A stretch of DNA of 64,000 nucleotides from Dipteris shenzhenensis (taxonomy: Eukaryota; Polypodiophyta; Polypodiopsida; Gleicheniales), in the NCBI GenBank assembly GCA_047967505.1, contig CM106541.1. One strand, written 5' to 3'. This document shows positions 1 to 10,500 of this stretch, piece by piece. The notes beneath the pieces were generated by a model that worked only from the letters and a program-made list of their open reading frames with translations, was not told the DNA's origin and did not search any database. Position numbers and translations under genes: made by a program. Every line of letters starts with the position of its first letter. Position 1 is the first letter of the stretch.

Positions 1-2640
1 TTTCCACATATGCTCACGGAAAAGAGAAAGAGAAAGAGCTTATGCGGAAAAAGAGAAAGAGCTTATGCGGAAACTCATTCTCTATTTCCGCATAAGCTGC
101 GTCTCTTTTTCCACATGAGCTTATGCTTATGCTCATGGGTGAGCATGAGCTTATGCTCATGTTTCCGCATATGCAAAAATAGAGAAGGAGAGAAGCATAA
201 GCTTCTCTCATTCTCTATTTTCGCATATGCTCACGCAAAAGAGAAAGAGAAAGAGCTTATGCGGAAAAAGAGAAAGAGCTTATGCGGAAACTCATTCTCT
301 ATTTCCGCATAAGCTCCTTCTCTTTTTCCGCATGAGCTTATGCTTATGCTCATGGGTGAGCATAAGCTTATGCTCATGTTTCGGCATATGCGGAAATAGA
401 GAATGAGAGAAGCATAAGCTTCTCTCATTCTCTATTTCCGCATATGCTCCCGCATATGCGGAAACTTACGCATAAGCTCATGCTCATGCATGAGCATAAG
501 CATGAGCTTATGCTTATGCTTATGCTTAAGCATAAGCATAAGCATAAGCTCATGCTCATGCATGAGCATAAGCATGAGCTTATGCTTATGCTTATGCTTA
601 AGCATAAGCATAAGCATAAGCTCATGCTTATGCTCATGCGGATATAGAGAAGGAGCTTCTCTCATTCTCTATTTCCGCATATGCTCACGCATATGCGGAA
701 ACTTACGCATAAGCTCATGCTCATGCGGATATAGAGAAGGAGCTTCTGCGGAAACTTGCACATAAACTCATGCTCATGCATGAGCATAAGCATGAGCTTA
801 TGCTTATGCATGAGCATAAGCATAAGCATAAGCATAAGCTCATGCTTATGCTCATGCGGAAATAGAGAAGGAGCTTATGCCGAAAGAGAGAAGGAGCTTA
901 TGCAGAAAAAGAGAATGAGAGAAGCATAAGCTTCTCTCATTCTCTATTTCCGCATAAGCTCTTGCGGAAACTTACGCATAAGCTCATGCTCATGCATGAG
1001 CATATGCATGAGCTTATGCTTATGCTTATGCTTAAGCATAAGCATAAGCATAAGCTCATGCTTATGCTCATGCGGATATAGAGAAGGAGCTTATGCGGAA
1101 AGAGAGAAGGAGCTCATGCGGAAAGAGAGAAGGAGCTTATGCGGAAAAAGAGAATGAGAGAAGCATAAGCTTCTCTCATTCTCTATTTCCGCATAAGCTT
1201 ATGCGGAAACTTGCGCATAAGCTCATGCTCATGCATGAGCATAAGCATGAGCTTATGCTTATGCTTATGCTTAAGCATAAGCATAAGCATAAGCTCATGC
1301 TTATGCTCATGCGGAAATAGAGAAGGAGCTTATGCGGAAAGAGAGAAGGAGCTTATGCGGAAAAAGAGAATGAGAGAAGCATAAGCTTCTCTCATTCTCT
1401 ATTTCCGCATAAGCTCTTGCGGAAACTTATGCATAAGCTCATGCTCATGCATGAGCATAAGCATGAGCTTATGCTCATGCGGATATAGAGAAGGAGCTTA
1501 TGCGGAAAGAGAGAAGGAGCTCATGCGGAAAGAGAGAAGGAGCTTATGCTCATGCGGAAATAGAGAAGGAGCTTATGTGGAAAGAGAGAAGGAGCTTATG
1601 CGGAAAAAGAGAATGAGAGAAGCATAAGCTTCTCTCATTCTCTATTTCCACATAAGCTTATGCGAAAACTTGCGCATAAGCTCATGCTCATGCATGAGCA
1701 TAAGCTCATGCTTATGCTCATGCGGAAATAGAGAAGGAGCTTATGCGGAAAGAGAGAAGGAGCTTATGCGGAAAAAGAGAATGAGAGAAGCATAAGCTTC
1801 TCTCATTCTCTATTTCCGCATAAGCTCTTGCAGAAACTTGCGCATAAGCTCTTGCTCATGCATGAGCATAAGCATGAGCTTATGCTCATGCAGAAATAGA
1901 GAAGGAGCTTATGCGGAAAGAGAGAAGGAGCTTATGCGAAAAAAGAGAATGAGAGAAGCATAAGCCTCTCTCATTCTCTATTTCCGCATAAGCTTATGCG
2001 GAAACTTGCGCATAAGCTCATGCTTATGCTCATGCGGAAATAGAGAAGGAGCTTATGCTTATGGTCATGCGGAAATAGAGAAGCATAAGCATAAGCATAA
2101 GCTCATGCTTATGCTCATGCGGAAATAGAGAAGGAGCTTATGCTTATGGTCATGCGGAAATAGAGAAGGAGCTTATGCTTATGCTAGCATAAGCATAAGC
2201 TCATGCTTATGGTCATGCGGAAATAGAGAATGAGCTTATGCTCATGCGGAAATAGAGAAGGAGCTTATGCGGAAAAAGAGAAGGAGCTTATGTGGAAAAA
2301 GAGAATGTGTCATTCTCTATTTCCGCATAAGCTTATGCAGAAACTTACGCATAAGCTCATGCTCATGCATGAGCATAAGCATGAGCTTATGCTTATGCTT
2401 ATGCTTAAGCATAAGCATAAGCATAAGCATAAGCTCATGCTTATGCTCATGCATGAGCATGAGCTTATGCGTAAGTTTCCGCATAAGCTCCTTCTCTTTT
2501 TCCGCATGAGCATAAGCATGAGCTTATGCTTATGCTTATGCATAAGCATAAGCATAAGCTCATGCTTATGCTCATGCGGAAAAAGAGAACATGCTTATGC
2601 TCATGCGGAAATAGAGAGGGAGCTTATGCTCATGCGGAAA
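1..2640. repeat. Palindrome-rich higher-order satellite array
   Basis: The stretch is built from a few modules: runs of gcataa/ttatgc and catgag/ctcatg hexamers, purine blocks such as gagaaggagcttatgcgg, and a hairpin in which agagaatgagagaagc faces gcttctctcattctct. Larger cassettes containing ggaaact[t/a][a/g]cgcataagctc recur at about 962, 1201, 1421, 1660 and 1827, so the higher-order period varies around 170-240 bp. Almost every module is its own reverse complement or sits next to it, so both strands read alike. Translation gives only MLMLMLKHKHKHK-type strings, so the open frames here are artefacts. The array is already running at base 1 and decays into purine-rich DNA near 2640. Confidence 0.9.
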
Positions 2641-2868
2641 AAGAGCTTATGCGAATGAGAGAAGGGGGAAATAGAGAAGGGGGAATGAGAGAAGCATAAG
2701 CATAAGAGAATAAGAGGGAAAGGAAATAGAGAATAAGGGGGAAAGGAATGAGAGAAGGGAAAAGAGAGAGGGGGAAAGAGAGAAGGGGGAAAGAGAGAAT
2801 AAGAGAAGAGGGAAAAAAGAGAAGGGGGAAAAATGAGAAAAAGAGAAGGGGGAAGAGAGGGTTCCTAC
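2641..2868. repeat. Purine-rich degenerate (GA/GGGGA) tract
   Basis: Nearly pure purine sequence on the plus strand, made of gagaa and gggggaaa motifs. It forms the decayed right edge of the satellite array. No gene is visible. Confidence 0.8.
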
Positions 2869-2876
2869 GCCCATCA

Positions 2877-2907
2877 CTGCAGCTAGTGCTTAAGGCGCTA
2901 GCTGCAG
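2877..2907. other. Imperfect palindrome (31 bp)
   Basis: Two 10-bp arms, ctgcagctag at 2877-2886 and ctagctgcag at 2898-2907, are exact reverse complements around an 11-base centre containing cttaag. It lies at the boundary between the purine tract and unique DNA. The function is unknown. Confidence 0.6.
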
Positions 2908-2965
2908 GCCAATGCAAATAACAAAAAGCTTAAATGGAAAGAAGAGGAAGCACTTACCTGGAAAA

Positions 2966-3053
2966 GTATGTCCCGCTCGGTGTAGTGGACTGGCCCCACA
3001 AAAGAGAGAGTATGTCCCGCTCGGTGTAGTGGACTGGCCCTACAAAAGAGAGA
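2966..3053. repeat. Two tandem copies of a 44-bp unit
   Basis: The unit starting gtatgtcccgctcggtgtag is present at 2966-3009 and 3010-3053 with one visible base difference (ggccccac against ggccctac). Each copy contains tgtagtgg, which resembles the tip of a CACTA element, but nothing else supports a transposon end here. Confidence 0.75.
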
Positions 3054-3207
3054 AAACAACCCATTTTTTCAAATAAGATGTTAGTGGAAAGAGAAGATCA
3101 CAAAAGCAACTTCTTGAAAGGAGACAAGGAAAGAGAAGATTGAGGAGACAAGGAAAGGAGGAGATTGAGGAGAAGAGAAGGAAGAGAAGGAAGAGAAATA
3201 CAGGAAG

Positions 3208-3373
3208 AAGAGGTGAGTTTCTTTCTTTCTTTCTTGAAATTTCGTTTTTTGTTTCAATCCTTTCTAATCAAGCATGAAAACTAGTTTAAAACTTTAGCAA
3301 TACAAGTACAAACACTCACAAAACCAAAGCTAACAAACAAACAACCTACATTGTTGAAAGAAACTCACCTCTT
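3208..3373. repeat. Inverted repeat with 18-bp arms
   Basis: Arm aagaggtgagtttctttc (3208-3225) is the reverse complement of gaaagaaactcacctctt (3356-3373), with about 130 bp between. Both arms contain a good splice-donor-like gtgag on opposite strands. The purpose is unknown. Confidence 0.6.
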
Positions 3374-3596
3374 GAAGAACTTTCTTTCTGGAAACCAAAG
3401 AGGGAAAAAGGAGAGAGAGGGTGTACAAGAGGCAGGAGAAGGGTGAGGAGTGGAAAATAGAGTAGGAGGTTGCTTGGAATAGATGGGAGGTCAGTGAAAA
3501 TAGGTGGGAGGAGATTTTGGGGAGCTTACTTGAGAGATTAGGAATGGTTTGAGCAAAACGCCACGCATTTCGGCGTTTCGGGTTTTAACCCATAGC

Positions 3597-3662
3597 GTCG
3601 CTATATAGCGATGCTTTTTCGTCGCTATATAGCGACGAAACAGAGCGTCGCTATATAGCGAC
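3597..3662. promoter_or_regulatory. Left subterminal palindromes of the CACTA element
   Basis: Three copies of gtcgctatatagcgac lie at 3597-3612 (last base changed), 3621-3636 and 3647-3662. Arrays of short motifs near the ends of CACTA elements bind the element-encoded regulatory protein. That role is inferred here from family knowledge and from the matching cluster at the right end. Confidence 0.75.
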
Positions 3663-3899
3663 GCTTACTGTTTATTTTTTTGTGTGGCCTCTTGTGAAGC
3701 TCAAACATGCTATGCCTATAATTGTCAATATCTCCTCTTACTACATAGCCTTACTATATAGGATTTTTTGTTTCAATCCTTACTATATAGCGACGTCATT
3801 CTTTTTATATAGCCTCAAGAGAAGCTCAAATTAAACATGCTATGCTCATAATTGTGTACATCTCCTCTTCATGCTTATGTTTTGGTTTTATAAGTGTAG

Positions 3900-6800
3900 A
3901 TGGAAGGGACGAGTGGAAGCTCATCCGATGATGCGCCAACGCCCGGGAGCACGAAGTGGCTTACGGAGAGGTTATATTGTCATTGCACTCATTGCAAGCG
4001 AGAAGTACGACATCAACATTGTATTATCATGCGCCACTTGCGGATGTATGGGGAGGAGCCAGAACCAGTACCCCCCGTTGGTGTTGCACATGTTGATGGA
4101 TCATCTGTAAGTCAAAGCTATTTAAGTTCGCAATCTTATTGTATACCCGGAATTAGAAGATCTTCTATTTACACGAATGAGCTTATGACAGGATGACGAG
4201 GGTGACAAGGATACACATATACCTTCTCACTTTCAACAAGACTATGGTCTCCCGGATGACGACGAGGGTATGGTCGACATGATGGATTCCATTTTTAGGG
4301 GCACTACATCCCACGTACACGTGATGTCAGAGTCTGAGGTGAAAATGTGAGAGTTGCAATCAACACAATTGTAGGAGGGTGCCAGGATGTCTAAACTACG
4401 TGCTTGTCTCTCAATCTTGAATCTACAAGTACAGTATGGGTGGTCGGATACAAGTGTCTCGGCCTTAATGAGGTTAGCCCTTGCATTAATTTGATTGACT
4501 CATTATTTGGATATTGTTTGTTTTGAGAATCATCATTTGGATAGTGTCTTTGTCATAGGTTGCTCCAAAAGATGTTGCCTGCACCAAATACCATGCCTGC
4601 ATCAAGAGATGAAGCAAAAAAGATGCTAACAATGGTGGGTATGGATTATGATACCATCCATGCTTGCCGTAATGATTGTATTCTCTTTCGTCGTGAGCAT
4701 GGAGATTTGGCTAGTTGTCCAAAGTGTGGGGAACAACGATATAGAGATGACTTGTAGGGTGAGAGGATACCGGTAAAGGTCTTAAGACACTTTCCCATCA
4801 TTGCAAGAATACAACACATGTTTCGATGCAAATCCATAGCGGAGTTGATGACATGGCATGCATCTAGCATGACTACCCAGGATATGGAGAGTGCGCAGGT
4901 ACGTGGTTATGTCTTTACATGTACAATGAGGGATTATGCTTTTTTTACTCTCTTTTGCACGCATGTCTTGTACTAACATATTCATGCACGCATGCAGGAC
5001 TTGTTACAAGTGGGTACCATGCTTGTCCTGTTTGTGGACCCGCTCTGAAATCGCTTGCACGCTACTCCAAACACATGAGGAAAAATGTTTATGAAGGTCA
5101 TGCTCGATACCTTCCGCTCGACCATCTCGCACGTGGAGGTCAGCTTGATCCACCACCATCATATTTGAAAGCAAGTGATTGGATTCAAGCTTGGAGGGAG
5201 AATGGAGAGGAACCTCCTCCTGGTATGAAGAGGCTATCGATCTTTCACGAGCTTCCTTATTGGGGTCAGTTACAAATCAATCATCTCTTGGATCCCATGC
5301 ATATCTTTAAGAATGTGGGGGCTACCATTTGGGCACACTTGGTTGGTTCCAAGGACTCGACAGGAGTGTGAGAAGACTTGCGTGCTATGAATAGGATGTC
5401 TCGTTTGTGGCCCCAAGTGCATGCTTCAGGAAAAGTTGTCCTCCCGAAAGCAACGTGGATCCTCTCTACGAGGGAGGAGGCAGCGATCAAGGCAGACATT
5501 GCCTCTTTTCAAACACCGACAGGGTACATGCGTTGCTTGAAAGGAGCATTTTCAAAGGACAATAAGCTTAGTGGCCTCAAGTCCCATGATTGGCACAAGG
5601 TCTTACAGGTATTCTAAGTAGAATTAGTGTACCGATAATAGTGATGCATTAGCGTAATTATTATTATGTTATATTGTTGACATGATTTCATTGTTGCTTT
5701 GATAGTTCATCCTTCCAATTACAATAAAAGGGTGCTTACAAGAAGATGTTAGAAATGCTATATTCAAGATCTGTGGTATTATGAGGTATGCTTACTATCA
5801 ATTCGCATTATGTATTTTCTTCATGGACATGTGAAATAGGTGGATATCTCAAATATCTTACATATGCATGGACATGTGAAATAGGTGGATATCTCAAAAA
5901 GAGATCTCTATATCGAGCATCGAGAAGGCTAGGGTGGAATCCATCGAAGCCGTATGATTGCTTGAGAAGCACTTTCCCTCAAGCATTATGACAACTCAAG
6001 TCCACTTGCTTGTGCACATAGTTGATGAGGTGGCTATAGCAGGTACCGTTCATAATCGATGGATGTTTTTTCTCGAGCGGTTTATGAAAACTTTAAAGGG
6101 GTTTGTAAGACAAAGAGCAAGACTAGAAGCAAGCATGGCAGAGGGATGGCTTGTCCAAGAGTCATTAGTATATATCACAGAGTTTCTTGCATCCACGGAT
6201 CCTGATATGCCGCAAGCTTGGCACAACAAGGATGATGATCGCATCATTGGCGAGGTCCCCCAAGGAAAAGGGATTGAAAGAAAGATGAGCGAAGAGCAAA
6301 TGGAGAAATTCAATAAGTTTTGTATCCTCAATAGCCCTGAGATGCAGAAGTGGATTGAGAGATATGAAGTGGCCAAAGCAGAAAGAATAAATGCAAGGAC
6401 GAGATTCAGAGTAATGTACAGGAGATTGCAACCATATCCACGAGATCTAGCTCTTCTCCCTACTCACATGTCACTTGATTGGCTACAACTAGCTATACGT
6501 AAAGCCGAACGTGATGGAGAGACAATAAACGAGCGTGAGCAGGAGTTATCATCTGGATGTATGGTGCATGTAAGTTTCTTATCTCTTGACGTAATTAAGT
6601 AATTATTTGTGGCAATATATGCTATAAAATAGGTGCATCTTCATTGTTTTAATGATGCTCTTTTACAGTACAAAAAGTACAGTGCATTATGGTCATATGG
6701 ACGACATTTTCACGTAGAACGCATCGATTCAAAGAGAGTCACGTATGATTGTGGAGTCATGGCTAACTTCACACAAGATAGCCGAGCAAGTGCTTCGGAT

Positions 6801-7562
6801 ACCAATCTTCTCTCCTCACAGTTGGATTATTGTGGAACCATATGCGACATCTATGAAATTGATTTCAGACGATTTACTATTTTCATTCTTGATGTAAAAT
6901 GGTTTAGAACTACTTACAACGGTCCCCATGCGACTGTGGGAAAAGATAGTAGCGGTCTCTTTGCAATAGACTCCACCAAACATTGGACCGATGAAAGTGA
7001 TACTTTTGTTCTTCCCGAGCACTGTGAGCAGGTGCATACTAATGATTAAATTAGTCGAAGCTTTCGTTTTTTAAGTCCATTGATATATATATAATTGACG
7101 ACATTTGACACGTGATTTTTATCTTCAATATAGGTGGTTTTTCATCCGGATCGTTTTGATCCAAGATGGTGGTACGTGATCCAAGTTGCACCACGAAGTA
7201 AGCAGATTTTTAGAGATCGAGATGTGGATATGGAGATGCCACTACCAATGCCAGATCCAATTGATGAATCTAGCGAAGAAGATGTAGATCACCATATGAG
7301 GCAAGAGGAAGATGCGCATAATGACATCGCACGGGAGGAGGATGGAGATCACGATATTGACGAGGAAGACAACAATCATCAAGATCAATCACCACACTTA
7401 AGCTTAATTGAAGAAGATGATCAAATACTTTTAGGTGAATGTACGATGCTAGAGTACGATGATGATATAGGAGATCAACTCGGTATAGAGTTGGAGATAG
7501 ACTTGCTTGGCACCTTAGACTTGGCTCAAGATGAAACAGTTGATGTAAATGCTCTTATTTAA
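3900..7562 (+). pseudogene. TNP2-like CACTA transposase, multi-exon, broken
   Basis: Exons recognised in order: an N-terminal transposase-associated region from ATG 3900 (STKWLTERLYCHC...C, ending at a donor near 4105); 4190-4480 with an LNLQVQYGWSDTS-type segment; 4560-4900 with NDCILFRREHGDLASCPKCG and GERIPVKVLRHFPII; 5005-5600 with YHACPVCGP and HLLDPMHIFKNV; 5706-6570 matching DUF4218 (LEKHFPSSIMTTQVHLLVH, NRWMFFLERFMKTLKG); 6668-7030 matching DUF4216 (YDCGVMANFTQDSRA, FILDVKWFR); and an acidic tail to TAA at 7562. In-frame stops occur near 4350 and 4370, in the 4755 TAG and after 5369. The part between the 4.9-kb and 5.0-kb exons lacks the middle of the usual TNP2 domain. Introns are inferred from gtaag donors and cag acceptors. 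It is a decayed copy. Confidence 0.85.
5822..5898. repeat. 45-bp local duplication inside the CACTA gene
   Basis: The sequence starting catggacatgtgaaatagg at 5822 recurs at 5867 for 32 identical bases. It lies in an intron-like stretch between the TNP2 and DUF4218 parts and looks like a recent slippage duplication. Confidence 0.7.
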
Positions 7563-7764
7563 TTTGATTTTTCTCATCTCAAACTTGGACATGAATATAT
7601 GAGCTTCAAAGGCTTGATGTACATGCTCTCATTTTTTAATTCTCTATGAGCTCAAACATGTATGAAAATTTAAAAAATTTTGTCATTGGAAGAAAATAAA
7701 TTTTAAGGTTAAAAAAAAAAAAAAAACCTCTCTGTAAAACGTCGCTATAATATATTGTCTCAGT

Positions 7765-7857
7765 GTCGCTATATAGCGACCTTTAAAAGTCGCTATATAG
7801 TGACTTTTACTAACGTCGCTATATAGCGACGCTTTGTAAAAGTCGCTATATAGCGAC
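7765..7857. promoter_or_regulatory. Right subterminal palindromes of the CACTA element
   Basis: Four copies of gtcgctatatagcgac are seen at 7765-7780, 7789-7804 (one mismatch), 7815-7830 and 7842-7857, with a partial copy at 7741. They mirror the left cluster and sit 100-190 bp from the tip, as expected for transposase-binding subterminal repeats. Confidence 0.8.
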
Positions 7858-7943
7858 GATTTACGACACCCGATTTTTATACCGACGATTAACGCTAAGC
7901 GGGCGCTAATCGTCAGTACGTAAACGTCACAATAGGATGCATG

Positions 7944-7953
7944 TGTAGTAGTG
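7944..7953 (-). repeat. Right terminal CACTA tip
   Basis: TGTAGTAGTG reads CACTACTACA on the minus strand, the signature tip of En/Spm-type elements. It is followed by CAT, a possible 3-bp target duplication that cannot be confirmed without a sure left end. Confidence 0.7.
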
Positions 7954-7956
7954 CAT

Positions 7957-8014
7957 GCATCTCTCCCTCTCTCTCTCTCCCTCTTCTTTTACTTCCTCTC
8001 TCTTTCTTGCCCTC

Positions 8015-8054
<40 letters not shown>

Positions 8055-8170
8055 TCCCTCTCTTCCCCTCCCTTTCTCTATTTCCCTCCCTCTCTATTTC
8101 CCTCCCTCTCTCTCTTTTCCTCTCTCTCTTTCCCTCCCTCTCTTTCCCTCTCTCTCTATTTCCCTCTCTA
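7957..8170. repeat. CT-rich microsatellite tract
   Basis: A pyrimidine-only stretch of (CT)n with ccctc and tttcc interruptions begins directly outside the CACTA tip. The overlapping Ser/Leu/Pro frames are low-complexity artefacts. Confidence 0.9.
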
Positions 8171-8780
8171 ATAGCCTATAGTCAGCCAGGGTGAGGTGAA
8201 TCCGACCGATCATGATGGGTCATCACCTTGCTCGACTAACTAACACCAAAGACTAAAGAACAATCACCCAAAGAGGAAACTACAGAATAAGTGGGAGAAA
8301 GCGACAAGTATGCATAGGCACGGTAGTGGTAGGAGCAGGGTTTTTTATAAGATTTTGTAGCGACACCAAAAAGTATGACTCTTGACTGCACGATGTCTCA
8401 ATGGCCATGATTGTAGATCATATTAAGTCGGACGGTACGTGATGACACACATGTCAACATGATAGACACCATGTGGTATGGCACATCATGCAATAGTGTC
8501 TCATGAAGCCCTTAAAAAAACCATGCAGTATTGGTGTGGGATCATGTGAGGTCTCTCATACCACTTGGTATGATTCTATACCATGCATGGTCTATAGGAA
8601 CATTCTGCATAGTATGAGGACAAACCACGTGGTATGCCCTTGGTCGATGACAGCTAGTGTAAAGAAACACATTTTTTGGCATTTAGGTGTTAGCTCACTT
8701 TTTTTAATCAAAAAGTATGTATTTTAATTTTTAAAAACCTACTTAATAAATCCTTGGGACTCTTATCTTCCAATAGAGAC
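8171..8780. other. Intergenic, no gene seen
   Basis: There is no coding pattern. A motif like ccatg[t/c]ggtatg recurs several times between 8390 and 8640, which suggests an old degenerate local repeat. Confidence 0.5.
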
Positions 8781-8899
8781 TCAAAGAATGCAAGTGACGG
8801 GTATGGTCCACCTCATCAATCCCCCACTATCACCTCCAAGGTTGAGCTCATCGACTCTTTCAAGAAGCTTGGCATCACCCTCATCGAGGTACATAGATT
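8781..8899 (+). pseudogene. Possible exon fragment, isoflavone-reductase-like
   Basis: After an ag at 8777, one frame reads SKVELIDSFKKLGITLIE just before gag|gtaca at about 8899. This resembles the KxxxLxxFKxxGaxLveG segment of the NADPH-dependent isoflavone-reductase/PCBER family, at a natural exon border. Only some 18 residues match, and no neighbouring exons were found within the next few kb. It could be a gene relic or chance. Confidence 0.25.
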
Positions 8900-10093
8900 G
8901 CATCTGTCTTTGCATTTCTATTGAATCGCTTCCCTTCTTTACTATTGCCCCTCCTCCACACTCTTCACCTTTGCTGAACCTTTCCTATTTCATATTGTGG
9001 AAAGTTTAACGAGCAAGGATCAATGAACCTTGACGATACTTAAGCAAAATTGTAGGCTAGTCCTTGTCAATGTAAAATGCTTTACATATGTTAACCTCAA
9101 TACTGCTATAAAGCTTCACAATCAATCAATTGTTTTTCATTTCTTTCCTTATCAAAATTTACTTGAAGTGCAGCACATATATTATAGGGAGGAATGCTGA
9201 AAATATAATTTGATGTAGATCTTCACAAAAGTGTGCAATTAGCAATGTGCATAGAATGCTAGATCAAATTAGCTCAGGGTGGTCACTCAATAGTAAATGT
9301 GACTATCACGTGAGTTCAACAAAAGGACATTTTTTAATTCATTTTTTATCACATTTTCACATACAAAAGGTGCCACAAAAAGGAAATCATTAAAAAATTT
9401 ACAAATTAGAAAAAGGGTGCATTTTTTTTAGGGTGGATGCATGCTACGATGTACATACTAAGGTCTATGTCCCGGCTAACAAAAATGAAGGCATAAATGC
9501 ATATTACATAAATAGGGATTGCAACTAGAAATAGAAACTATAGAGGTGATGGGTATTGAGCCAAGAGAAAACAAACAATTCAAGGGTGTGTGGGAGATGC
9601 TGCGGTGAGGTAGCTGCAAAGAGAAGAGAGGGGTTCATGAACAGTGTGGCAAGTGGAGCGAATGTTTTTGCGAGTTGCGAAGGGGATTTGTAGGGGAGGA
9701 GACACACCAATGAGAGACGTGATGAGAGGTGCTTGACGCTCCTCTTATGGATTGGTCTTTCCTTCACTCTGACTTGTAGCATACTATTAAATTTAGACAA
9801 CTACTCCTTTGCTTCATTGAGTAATGGAAATTACAAAACCTCTTCTTTTGAGTTTCTTATTGAGAGCTCCATGAGGTTCTTGTTGAGAAATCTAGTGTAA
9901 ATCTAGATGATGCATAGCATCAATGCAAGCTTCCTTCTATTCTCACATGCATGCACAAACTGTTGACTAACTGTAGAAGGGGAAGCGTGGAACATTTGTT
10001 GATTTGGAAAAGTCTACCGCACAGGTGTGAGTGAGTGTAAGTGTAGAACACTTTTTGATTTAGATAAGATGCCCATGCCCCATCACTTAATTA

Positions 10094-10126
<33 letters not shown>

Positions 10127-10400
10127 ATGCCCCTTCAATTGATTGTTCTACACACAATTTATGAAGCTCTTAGAATATTTGGAAGAACAAATGTCTTGGT
10201 TTTCAATTTTGTCGTATGGGAAAGAAATGTCTTGGATAAAAGGATGACAAAAGCATGATGTATATGATGCAATATCTCATAATGTAAAAGATAACTATAA
10301 TAACTTATCACTATAATAAGTTTTTAAAATTAAAATCATTACAAGTTTTATGGGAGGTATTTATTTAGAAATCTACCAAAAAGCAATTGATAGAGATAAA

Positions 10401-10459
<59 letters not shown>

Positions 10460-10500
10460 ATAGATAAAGTCAAGTTGCAATCACTTACATGCAAGTTTCT
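8900..10500. other. Intergenic, AT-rich, with two (CT)n microsatellites
   Basis: I see no gene. Pure (CT)n runs lie at 10094-10131 and 10405-10456. The latter is 52 bp and probably variable in length. Confidence 0.7.

Larger units (their letters stand above)
3541..7953 (+). mobile_element. CACTA (En/Spm-type) DNA transposon, decayed
   Basis: The element is defined by a TNP2-type transposase gene flanked on both sides by clusters of the 16-bp palindrome gtcgctatatagcgac, and by a right tip reading TGTAGTAGTG, the reverse complement of CACTACTACA. In this family transposase binds subterminal repeats and cuts at CACTA-headed terminal inverted repeats. A matching CACTACTACA is not found upstream of the left palindromes, so the left end is either lost or diverged and the start given is only approximate. 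A CACT at 2875 has CAT beside it, as the right tip does, but the termini match poorly. Stops and missing segments in the gene mean that this copy cannot move by itself. Confidence 0.85.

Noticed and set aside
425-665. Open frames in both directions with MLMLMLKHKHKHK or SLCLCLC-type sequence
   Set aside because: They arise from hexamer repeats; nothing but the repeat is encoded.
1-2640. CRISPR-like array
   Set aside because: Repeats are self-overlapping hexamers and hairpins without unique spacers of constant length; a plant nuclear context.
2875-2880. CACTGC preceded by CAT as left tip of the CACTA element
   Set aside because: Only CACT plus one base agree with the right tip CACTACTACA, and it is 720 bp from the left subterminal repeats, against 100-190 bp on the right side.
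7957-8194. Ser/Leu/Pro-rich frames of 76-79 residues
   Set aside because: (CT)n microsatellite artefacts in all three frames.
9525-9800. 91-residue minus-strand frame
   Set aside because: No recognisable motif or splice context; probably chance.
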